From Bacteroidales bacterium (GTDB taxonomy: Bacteria; Bacteroidota; Bacteroidia; Bacteroidales; UBA932), in the NCBI GenBank assembly GCA_017471045.1, contig JAFUWZ010000057.1:1-59613 (forward strand): a DNA stretch of 59,613 bases, read 5' to 3'. This document shows positions 52,998 through 59,613 of the stretch, piece by piece. A program made the position numbers and the translations under genes. The first letter of the stretch is position 1, and every line of letters begins with the position of its first letter. The notes beneath the pieces were generated by a model. The model was not told the DNA's origin. It searched no databases and was given only the letters and a program-made list of their open reading frames with translations.

Positions 52998-54324
52998 ACG
53001 CGTACCTCCTCGATGGCTGCGACCAGGGCGTCGATTTCCGCCCGGGTGTGTTTTTCAGTGACACAGAAACTGACATAACCTTCCTCCGTCTGCAAGGCGG
53101 CGAAGAATCCGGCCTGGCAGAGGCGCTGCTGCAAGGCCCGACATCGACAAGGGGCTTCAGGACAAACTCCTTCAGGAAGGGCGCGTCGAAGACGGGCTCG
53201 AACCGGCCCGTCTGCAGGAGCCGGTCATAGAGGTAATGCGCGCCGGCGGAAGACTGGACGTTGACCGCCTTCATCCCCTCGGGGCCCATCAGCGACAGGT
53301 ACACCGTCACCCAGAGGGCCATCAGGGACTCGTTGGAGCAGATGTTGCTCGTCGCTTTTTCGCGACGGATGTGCTGCTCGCGGGCCTGAAGCGTCAGGAC
53401 GAAGGCCCGACGGCCCTGCGCGTCACGGGTTTCCCCGACGATGCGTCCGGGCAGTTTGCGCATCAGCGCTTTCGTACAGGCCATGAATCCGACATAAGGA
53501 CCGCCGAAATTGAGCGGGATGCCCAGGCTCTGTCCGTCACCGACCGCGATGTCGGCGCCCCATTCGGCAGGCGTCTTCAGCACGGCGAGGGCCGACGGAT
53601 CACAATACTCCACCAGGAGGGCGCCTGCGCCGTGGAGCGCGTCCGCAAAGCCGCCCAGGTCCTCGATGAGGCCATAACGGTTGAGCGACGGGACGATGGC
53701 ACCGGCGACCTCGCCGGATGCCAGCAAGGCCAGCAGGCTCGACAGGGCCGTACGTCCGCCTTCGGCCTCGATATAGCCGAGCCGGATGCCGGCGTACCTG
53801 GCATAGGTCTCGACCACGGCGATGACGTGCGGCAACAGGGTCCGCGAGAGCAGGACGGTGGATTTCTTGCGCGTGGAGGCAATGCACATGCGCATCGCTT
53901 CGGCCGCCGCCGTCGGGCCGTCATAGACCGACGCGTTGGACACGTCCAGGCCCGTCAGGGCGCAGATCATCGACTGGTATTCGAAAATATAGCGCAGGGT
54001 GCCCTGCGAGATTTCGCACTGGTAGGGCGTATAAGCCGTCAGGAATTCGGAGCGGGATGTGATGTACGGGATGACGGCGGGCACGTAATGGTCGTAGGCG
54101 CCGGCCCCGACAAAAACTTTTAGTTTCGGATCCGCATCGGCAAGCGACTCGAAAAACGCGCGCACCTGCTGCTCCGACATCGCATCCGGAAGGTTCAGTT
54201 CCTCCTTATGGAAGAACTCGGGAGGGACATCGCAATAGAGGTCGTCCATGGAGGAAACCCCTATCTTTTTCAACATCAAGGTGATGTCTTCCTCCGTATG
54301 GGAGAAGTAAGCAAAACCGGCCAT
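52994..54324 (-). CDS. gcvPA: glycine dehydrogenase subunit 1, frameshifted near the 3' end
   Basis: The frame from 54324 is normal GcvPA ([58 protein letters not shown]) to about residue 395 (LKPLVDV). After GGG at 53139-53137 it runs in the wrong frame through the whole gcvPB front. A shift of one base there restores [20 protein letters not shown] and ends VRV, stop at 52994. The full protein would be 443 residues, the normal length. One G missing from a short G-run explains everything. It may be a sequencing error or a recent mutation. As sequenced, the last 47 residues would be replaced by a long wrong-frame tail. Confidence 0.93.
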
Positions 54325-54326
54325 CC

Positions 54327-54704
54327 CTACTGCCCGATGAATTTCGCGTACGCCTCAGCGTCCATCAACTCGTCCAGTTCGGCCGGATTGCTCATATGGA
54401 TGCGGATGATCCAGCTGCCGTAAGGGTCCTCGTTCAGGAGTTCGGGGGCATTTTCCAGATCCGTGTTGCGCTCGCTGACGGTCCCCGTGACCGGGCTGTA
54501 CAGGTCACTGGAGGCCTTGACGCTTTCCAGCGCACCGAACTCTTCGCCCTTCAGGACATTGTCCAGATCAGGCAGATCGACATAAGTGATGTCGCCCATC
54601 TCTTCCTGGGCGAAATCGGAAATGCCCACAAACGCATTCGGGCCTTCGACACGGACCCACTCGTGCGATTCGCTGTACAGCAAACCTTCTTGTACCTTGC
54701 TCAT
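54327..54704 (-). CDS. gcvH: glycine cleavage system H protein
   Basis: 125 residues, the standard length. HEWVRVEG near the start, the lipoyl-attachment stretch GALESVKASSDLYSPVTGTV with Lys63, and the C-terminal GSWIIRIHMSNPAELDELMDAEAY are complete. The lipoyl arm carries the aminomethyl group between GcvP and GcvT. It is 3 nt after gcvT and 2 nt before gcvPA. Confidence 0.97.
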   Translation of the reverse strand: MSKVQEGLLYSESHEWVRVEGPNAFVGISDFAQEEMGDITYVDLPDLDNVLKGEEFGALESVKASSDLYSPVTGTVSERNTDLENAPELLNEDPYGSWIIRIHMSNPAELDELMDAEAYAKFIGQ

Positions 54705-54707
54705 AGT

Positions 54708-55811
54708 CTATTTTTTATAGTTTGTCTGATAAAATCTCTTCTTGACGACTTGACCGGGGAAGACGCGGCTGCGGATGCGGATCCACAGCGGCGTACCCAG
54801 GGCGGCACACTCCGTCTTGACCAGCGCGAAGCAGATGCTCTTGTCCAAGGAAATGGAATGGTAGCCCGTCGTGACGACGCCCACCTGTGTCCCGTCTTCC
54901 AGCTCGACCGGATAACCGGCACGGGGGACGGCCCGGTCGGCGATCTCGATGCCGACCAGCTTCTTCCGGGTGCCCTCGGCCTTCTGGCGGGCGATCACAT
55001 CCTTGCCGATGAATTCGTCCTTGTCCAGCTTGCAGAACAGGCCCAGACCCGCCTCGACCGGCGTGATCTCGGCGCTCAGCTCGTCGCCGTACAGCGGCAG
55101 TCCGGCCTCGAAGCGCAGGGTGTCGCGGCATCCCAGGCCGCACGGCGTGACGCCGGCGTCCAGCAGGAGCTGCCAGATCTCCTGCGTCCCCTCGACGGAA
55201 GTATAGATTTCGAAGCCGTCTTCACCCGTATAGCCGGTGCGGCTCACGATCATCCGTGACCCCTTCCAGGTGCTGTCATAGAACTCATAGAATCCGACCC
55301 CGGCCGCCCGGGCCTCACCCAGCACCTCGACCACCTTCTTTTCCGCCTCCGGCCCCTGGACGGCAATCTGCCCCCAGGCCTCGGACTGGTTGTCGACCTG
55401 CACGTCGAAGCCCGCCGCCTGGTCCAGCATCCACTGATAATCCTTGGCGATGTTGGCCGCGTTGACGACCAGCAGGAAATGGTCCGCTTCGACCTCGCGG
55501 TACACCAGCAGGTCATCGACCACGCCGCCGTCAGGATACAGCATCATCCCGTACAGGACCTTGCCGGGCGCGAAGCCCCGGATCTCGTTGGTGAAGATAT
55601 GGTTGACATACCGCTCGGCATCCGGACCGCAGACGAAGATCTCTCCCATGTGGGAGACGTCGAACATGCCCACCTGCCGGCGCACGGCCTGGTGCTCGGC
55701 GATGATATTGGAATACTGGATCGGCATAATGAATCCGGCGAAAGGACTCATACGGGCCCCGAGGGCCACATGACTGTCATACAGACAGGTTTTCTGCAAA
55801 TTCTCTTCCAT
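54708..55811 (-). CDS. gcvT: aminomethyltransferase (glycine cleavage T protein)
   Basis: 367 residues. It transfers the methylene from GcvH to tetrahydrofolate and releases ammonia. MSPFAGFIMPIQYSNIIAEHQAVRRQVGMFDVSHMGEI is the classical N-terminal motif with the catalytic Asp; SRTGYTGEDGFEIY and GCRDTLRFEAGLPLYGDEL follow; the C-terminal barrel is RAGYPVELEDGTQVGVVTTGYHSISLDKSICFALV. It begins 17 nt after the arginase-fold gene, so there is no room for a glycine riboswitch directly before it. Confidence 0.97.
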   Translation of the reverse strand: MEENLQKTCLYDSHVALGARMSPFAGFIMPIQYSNIIAEHQAVRRQVGMFDVSHMGEIFVCGPDAERYVNHIFTNEIRGFAPGKVLYGMMLYPDGGVVDDLLVYREVEADHFLLVVNAANIAKDYQWMLDQAAGFDVQVDNQSEAWGQIAVQGPEAEKKVVEVLGEARAAGVGFYEFYDSTWKGSRMIVSRTGYTGEDGFEIYTSVEGTQEIWQLLLDAGVTPCGLGCRDTLRFEAGLPLYGDELSAEITPVEAGLGLFCKLDKDEFIGKDVIARQKAEGTRKKLVGIEIADRAVPRAGYPVELEDGTQVGVVTTGYHSISLDKSICFALVKTECAALGTPLWIRIRSRVFPGQVVKKRFYQTNYKK

Positions 55812-55828
55812 TCTAGTCTAAACAGGTT

Positions 55829-56512
55829 TCAAATAGTTTGTAAAGTTACGAAAAAAGCTTGTAGTTCTTCATCGGTACGCCGATTGATTTCCACATCTTT
55901 TCCACAGGCGCCCTTGGGCCGGGACAAGCCGCCGCACACGTCGATGCCCAGGATCCGGTGGCGGGAAGCCAGCCGGTGGATCATCCATTCCAGCTGCGGG
56001 AGCGTCATCCCGCCCTGGTCCCAGTTGGTCCGGGCGTAATCCGGCGAAAGGACGTCCTTGTCAATGGACAGGTACAGCGGGAGACCGGCCGGGAGCGCCA
56101 CCTGACGCGCATCGCGGATCCAGATCGCCCCCCGAAGCAGCGGGAGCCGCTCCCGGGCCGCGGCGACCCAGTTGCCGCAGCTCAGCAGATCCCCGCCGAA
56201 AGCCGAAGGCTGATCGTCGCTGTGGTGATCGAAGAGAGCCAGCAGGAAAGGTTCGCGGATCTTCTCCATCCACAGCAGGCTGACATAATGATAGTCGCCG
56301 CCATCGATCCAGTGAAGGCCTTCCGGCGGGTAAGGCGCCATGCGCCGGCGGATCTCCGCGGCGGCGCCGGCATCGCAATAGCACTCCGTTCCTTCCAGGG
56401 AGGAACAGTCCAGCACATCCGCCCCGACGGGGAGAAAACCTTCCTCGGGATAGATGCCCGAAAAGTTCATCAAGACAGTCGAAAATGCCACCGGCGCCAT
56501 TAAAAAGCACAT
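55829..56512 (-). CDS. arginase/ureohydrolase-fold protein
   Basis: 227 residues (ATG at 56512 or 56500), about 70 shorter than most arginases. Metal-site motifs are present: DGGDYHYVSL, ALFDHHSDDQ (DHHSD for the usual DAHxD), and LYLSIDKDVLSPDYARTNWDQGGMTLPQLEW, which matches the SxDxDxxDP and GGxT pattern. The N-terminus lacks part of the first metal helix region. It may hydrolyse a guanidino or amide group, but with changed metal ligands the substrate is uncertain. First in the run with gcvT. Confidence 0.8.
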   Translation of the reverse strand: MCFLMAPVAFSTVLMNFSGIYPEEGFLPVGADVLDCSSLEGTECYCDAGAAAEIRRRMAPYPPEGLHWIDGGDYHYVSLLWMEKIREPFLLALFDHHSDDQPSAFGGDLLSCGNWVAAARERLPLLRGAIWIRDARQVALPAGLPLYLSIDKDVLSPDYARTNWDQGGMTLPQLEWMIHRLASRHRILGIDVCGGLSRPKGACGKDVEINRRTDEELQAFFVTLQTI

Positions 56513-56572
56513 TTTAACCTTTAAAAATACGAAAAAATGCGATCAGAAAGGGAGTTTTTCAGAAATTTTGAA

Positions 56573-56580
56573 TATCTTTG
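56573..56580 (+). promoter_or_regulatory. -7 box of the 154-aa gene
   Basis: TATCTTTG, 24 nt before the ATG at 56605. Confidence 0.6.
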
Positions 56581-56604
56581 CTTCGATTTGCAGATTCACA
56601 TCCT

Positions 56605-57069
56605 ATGACAGAAAACGTTTCATACCCGCTCGACCCGGAGAAAGTCTATTTCTCGACGGACGAGTTGACGCTTGAAACGGAGGAGGGACCCAAGACCCTG
56701 AAAGTCGGTGCCTGGCTCAACGAGGATCCGGTCCGCATCCACAAGATGATCATCCGGGAGAAAACGCTCCACGTGGACAATATCGAAGTCCTCGCCCCCC
56801 TGGTCAGCAAACTGCGCAAGAGCGACCCTGATTATTATAAAAAGTTCATGGGCCTGCAGCTGGTCATCGATTATCCCGGCTACAGTGCCGGGATCAAGGC
56901 CAAAATCCCCTTTGAGAACGATCCCGTCGGCTTCTACCGCTGGTGGCGCAAAGGCAAGCACGAGGAAAAGGTGTACCTCTCCCTCGGCTACCAGGTGCTG
57001 CTGTTCCAGAAGGTGGCCCTGATGGACCCCAAGGTCATGCTCAAGAAAGATCTCGAGCTCGTCCGCTAG
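56605..57069 (+). CDS. small cytoplasmic protein, unknown
   Basis: 154 residues from the ATG at 56605. No signal peptide or membrane segment. It reads as an all-beta front (YPLDPEKVYFSTDELTLETEEGPKTLKVGAWL) followed by helices and a C-terminal beta part (IPFENDPVGFYRWWRKGKHEEKVYLSLGYQVLLFQKV). Charged throughout. The gene has its own -7 box and ends 3 bp from the convergent flavodoxin gene. Family not recognised. Confidence 0.72.
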   Translation: MTENVSYPLDPEKVYFSTDELTLETEEGPKTLKVGAWLNEDPVRIHKMIIREKTLHVDNIEVLAPLVSKLRKSDPDYYKKFMGLQLVIDYPGYSAGIKAKIPFENDPVGFYRWWRKGKHEEKVYLSLGYQVLLFQKVALMDPKVMLKKDLELVR

Positions 57070-57072
57070 CCC

Positions 57073-57480
57073 TTATTTCAGAGACGTAACGAAACTGCGC
57101 AGGAGCTCCAGGTCTTCGGCGTTGGGATGTCCCGCGTGTACCGGGCCCATCGAGCCCAGGCAGGAGAAGGACTGGTCGCAGACCTTTATACCCCGCTCTT
57201 CCAGCATTTTGCGCAGCAGCGGGACCGGCGAGTCCACGATGGCGCTGGAGCCGAAACAGACGACGCAGCCCACCTGTGAAGGATCGAGTGTACGGATGAA
57301 CTCCCCTATCTTGGCATTGACCTTGCCCAGGAAGATGCCGGCCCCCAGGAACAGCACGTCGACCGGCTCGGCAAGGGGTACGGAAACGGGCTGGGCCCCG
57401 ACCTGGCAGACTTCGCCGATGACATCGGCCATCGCTTTGGAATGGCCGAACTTGGAATAATAACGGATCGCAGTTCTCAT
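57073..57480 (-). CDS. flavodoxin-family protein
   Basis: 135 residues from the ATG at 57480, which overlaps the stop of the radical SAM gene (57477-57480). IRYYSKFGHSKAMADVIGEVCQ is the FMN phosphate loop in which the usual T/S-x-T-G is YSKFGHS; LFLGAGIFLGKVNAKIGEFI and VVCFGSSAIVDS complete the fold. It probably reduces the iron-sulfur cluster of its operon partner; that pairing is inference. Confidence 0.85.
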   Translation of the reverse strand: MRTAIRYYSKFGHSKAMADVIGEVCQVGAQPVSVPLAEPVDVLFLGAGIFLGKVNAKIGEFIRTLDPSQVGCVVCFGSSAIVDSPVPLLRKMLEERGIKVCDQSFSCLGSMGPVHAGHPNAEDLELLRSFVTSLK

Positions 57481-58592
57481 ATCGATAGCATTTGTTCGAT
57501 TTCTTCCCGATGCTCGAAGAGCGTGCAACCTCCCGTGTGGTCCCAGCCCAGGGCCCGGGCATCCCGGATCTTGCGGAACAACGGGGATTGAAGGGCGCCC
57601 CGCAGACCGACCTGCGTGACGTTGGCGTCTGAAAACGGCGAGAACGGGCAAGGCTCCGCACTCCCGTCGGGACCGATGTGGAAAAAGCCGCGGCCGGAAG
57701 CCAGGCAGCCGCCAAGCTCCTTTTCGTCTCCGGGGAAGGAGAGGAAGATCACGTCGGGGAAAGCGCCCCGCCGCTGCTCCAGCAGCTGCTCCATCTCGGC
57801 GACCTGTTCATCACCGAAAGCAAGGTGCTCCGTCCCAGCCTCGGTCGGGACATATTCGACATAGAAGATGATCTTGCACCCTTTCCCGGTCAGGGACTGG
57901 ATAAAATCCGGGGAGGTGACCAGACGGTAATTCTCGGTCGTGACAGTGATGCTGGTCCCAAAAAAGAGCTTGGCTTCCTGCAGCAGATCCATCGCGTGCA
58001 TCGCCCGCCGGAAGACGCCCTGGCCGCGCCGGTCGTCCGTACCGAGCGCCGTACCCTCGATGCTGATCACCGGGACCATGTTGAGGTGTTCCTTGAAGAA
58101 GTCCATCCAGATATGTCCGATCAAGGTCCCGTTGGTGAAGATCGGGAAAATCATGTCTTCGACCTTGGAGACGGCTTCCAGGATGTCCCTGCGCATCATC
58201 GGCTCACCGCCGGCCAGCAGGGAGAAGTTGATCCCCATCCCGGCGGCCTCGGTAAAAACCTGCTGCCACTGCTCCGGGGACAGGGTGGCCTTCCCGGCCT
58301 GACCGTCTTCCCGGGCTATCCCGTTCGAACGGGCATAGCAGCCTTTGCAATGCAAGTTGCAGGTCGTGGATATGCTGCTGATCAGGAAGGGCGGCACATC
58401 GATCCCCTCCTTCTCCTTGATCTCGGCGCGCCGCTTCTCGGATTTCTTGAACAGGCGCTGCATCCGGTAGGCAAAGCGGGCTTCCCTGGGATTGGATAAG
58501 ACGCTGGTATAGGCTTTTTTCATAATGCCGGCTATGCTGCCGCTCATATAGGCGGCCAGGTCAAAGCGCGGCTGTCCAGGAGTGGATTCCAT
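57477..58592 (-). CDS. radical SAM protein
   Basis: 371 residues. The cluster motif CX3CX2C is at Cys78, Cys82 and Cys85 (TTCNLHCKGCYA). INFSLLAGGEPMMRRDILEAV (GGE SAM-binding motif) and IISIEG-like VISIEGTALGTD follow. A C-terminal cysteine-containing part (GGCLASGRGFFHIGPDGSAEPCPFSPFSD) resembles a short SPASM/twitch domain with an extra Cys. Substrate unknown. It starts from its own -7 box and is coupled to a flavodoxin gene. Confidence 0.88.
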   Translation of the reverse strand: MESTPGQPRFDLAAYMSGSIAGIMKKAYTSVLSNPREARFAYRMQRLFKKSEKRRAEIKEKEGIDVPPFLISSISTTCNLHCKGCYARSNGIAREDGQAGKATLSPEQWQQVFTEAAGMGINFSLLAGGEPMMRRDILEAVSKVEDMIFPIFTNGTLIGHIWMDFFKEHLNMVPVISIEGTALGTDDRRGQGVFRRAMHAMDLLQEAKLFFGTSITVTTENYRLVTSPDFIQSLTGKGCKIIFYVEYVPTEAGTEHLAFGDEQVAEMEQLLEQRRGAFPDVIFLSFPGDEKELGGCLASGRGFFHIGPDGSAEPCPFSPFSDANVTQVGLRGALQSPLFRKIRDARALGWDHTGGCTLFEHREEIEQMLSI

Positions 58593-58616
58593 ATCGCTTC
58601 AGTTCGTTTTATACGA

Positions 58617-58624
58617 CAAAAATA
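58617..58624 (-). promoter_or_regulatory. -7 box of the radical SAM gene
   Basis: TATTTTTG on the minus strand, 25 nt before the ATG at 58592. Confidence 0.5.
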
Positions 58625-58677
58625 CAAAAAAGTTTCGAAAACAGAAACAATCCATCCCCGAGGAAGGGCCGAAATCC

Positions 58678-59538
58678 TCACACGAGGCCGTAAGCGCGGA
58701 GACGACGGCAGAGGGCTCCGTGGAGGGGTCGGTCGGGGATCCGCTCTCCCATCAGGTCGAGGCAGAGGGCTTCCAGCATCTGGTGGAAACGAGGCCCGTG
58801 GTTCATCTCCTGCAGGTGACACAACTCATGCAGGATGACATAGTCGCGCAATTCGGCCGGCAGGCGCACCAGGTTGAGGTTGAGATTGATGTTGCGCTTG
58901 GATGAGCAACTGCCCCAGTTGGACCGGTTGTGCTTGATGAAGACCCGGTTGAAACAGAAGCCATAGCGCTCTGCCAAGGCACCGCAGCGGGCCGGAAGGA
59001 CCAGCTTGGCATCCTTGCGCAGGCGTTCGACATCCGCGATCCGCTGGAACGCCAGCCGCTCCGCCCCGTCGGACAGATAAATGATCCCGCAGCAGCTGAA
59101 CCCGGACTTCAGGAGAAGCGACTGCATGATATGATTGTCCCGGTGCGTGTCGATGCGGATGTTGGGCATACGCTCCCAGCACCAGTCCAGACAGGTGTCG
59201 AATATCCGCTTGTACGCCGGATCACCGGCGATCCGGTGGATCGTCGCGTAGGGGGTCTCGCGATCCAGCCAGCGGCCCCGCCAGATGCGCCGGTACGTCG
59301 GTTCTGCCCCCGGGATGAATGCGAAAGTGCCGATCACGCGCCCCTCCTCCTCAATCACATAGCTCACCTTGCGGGAGAGATCGCGGCGGACGGCCTCTTC
59401 GTCCGGATAGGTTCCGGCCCACTGCGAGAGGTTGCCATCCGCGCGCATGGTCTGCCGCGCCAGGGCAAACAACTCCAGCAGCCGCGGAATATCACGGCTC
59501 ACCGCCCTGCGGACCTGTCTGGAAGCTGTCTGCGCCAC
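58678..59538 (-). CDS. GNAT acetyltransferase fused to YgjP-like metallopeptidase
   Basis: 286 residues from GTG at 59538. Residues about 8-165 are a GNAT acetyltransferase (RRAVSRDIPRLLELFALA, YVIEEEGRVIGTFAFIPG, RIDTHRDNHIMQSLLLKSGFSCCG). Residues about 180-286 are a YgjP/DUF45 metallopeptidase domain: NRSNWGSCSSKRNINLNLNL, YVILHELCHLQEMNHGPRFH with the HExxH zinc motif near 235-239 and a third His in the run. In most bacteria the two are separate genes. Its -7 box lies 17 nt upstream. Confidence 0.85.
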   Translation of the reverse strand: MAQTASRQVRRAVSRDIPRLLELFALARQTMRADGNLSQWAGTYPDEEAVRRDLSRKVSYVIEEEGRVIGTFAFIPGAEPTYRRIWRGRWLDRETPYATIHRIAGDPAYKRIFDTCLDWCWERMPNIRIDTHRDNHIMQSLLLKSGFSCCGIIYLSDGAERLAFQRIADVERLRKDAKLVLPARCGALAERYGFCFNRVFIKHNRSNWGSCSSKRNINLNLNLVRLPAELRDYVILHELCHLQEMNHGPRFHQMLEALCLDLMGERIPDRPLHGALCRRLRAYGLV

Positions 59539-59554
59539 TTTGCGAAATTTTGGA

Positions 59555-59562
59555 CAAAGTTA
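59555..59562 (-). promoter_or_regulatory. -7 box of the GNAT-YgjP gene
   Basis: TAACTTTG on the minus strand, 17 nt before the GTG at 59538. Confidence 0.5.
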
Positions 59563-59613
59563 GGTTTTTCCGAAAAAACCGTAAAATATATTTGGACTTT
59601 CACAAAAAATACC

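Noticed and set aside
52273-53136. Long tail of the gcvPA frame into gcvPB
   Set aside because: It arises only from the one-base shift; the sequence after residue 395 resembles nothing, while the alternative frame restores GcvPA.
55812-55828. Glycine riboswitch before gcvT
   Set aside because: The gap to the upstream gene is 17 nt, and no tandem aptamer-like structure was seen before the arginase-fold gene.
1-59613. CRISPR array, insertion sequence, integrase or prophage
   Set aside because: No regularly spaced direct repeats, transposase, integrase or phage structural gene was found on either strand.

Overview
The window looks like chromosomal DNA of a GC-rich member of the Bacteroidales (Bacteroidota), probably gut or rumen. 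The evidence is a complete SusC/SusD outer-membrane import locus, several Bacteroidota-restricted families (DUF4302, DUF4301, BACON and DUF4988/PL29-N lipoproteins, a PorV-like barrel, a possible type IX secretion C-terminal domain), split glycine decarboxylase genes, and promoters of the TAnnTTTG (-7) type placed directly before many starts. The genus is not resolved; a Cryptobacteroides-like lineage is only a guess from base composition and gene content. No phage, transposase, CRISPR array or rRNA was seen. The only RNA gene is tRNA-Cys(GCA).

Layout. 1-1200: small lipoprotein, a beheaded membrane-protein remnant, tRNA-Cys. 1.2-5.0 kb: OmpA-like lipoprotein, then lipoprotein / 3'-5' exonuclease / RlmI-type methyltransferase. 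5.0-11.4 kb: alpha/beta hydrolase carrying an in-frame fold-back element, facing a run HerA-like ATPase, DAACS symporter, glycerol-1-phosphate dehydrogenase, RhaA. 11.4-20 kb: S9 peptidase, YitT, glycosyltransferase, aquaporin, DUF1080, CstA. 20-25.4 kb: MATE / DUF3737 / PatB / 73-aa ORF / nitroreductase operon and an SGNH hydrolase. 25.5-31 kb: RecF / DUF721 / PdxB / DUF4301 operon and a shortened sodium:solute symporter.

31-47.6 kb is one minus-strand unit of eight genes: PL29-N/BACON surface lipoprotein, SusC, SusD, HExxH metallohydrolase lipoprotein, DUF4302, BACON lipoprotein, subtilisin-like S8 protease, PorV-like barrel. I read it as a surface protein or peptide degradation and import locus. 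A FAD oxidoreductase and a small barrel follow on the plus strand.

49.7-56.5 kb holds the glycine cleavage genes (gcvT, gcvH, gcvPA, gcvPB) between an arginase-fold gene and M23/TrmO genes; gcvPA has a single-base frameshift close to its 3' end. The right end has a radical SAM/flavodoxin pair and a GNAT-YgjP metallopeptidase fusion.

The most unusual structure is a pair of long perfect inverted repeats (5323-5412 and 14413-14489). Their 28-30 bp arms are unrelated, yet their loops share a core (TTCCC..GAAGGGG..AACTCT). One lies in frame inside a gene, the other between convergent genes. They look like two copies of a fold-back element family with a constant loop and locus-specific stems.
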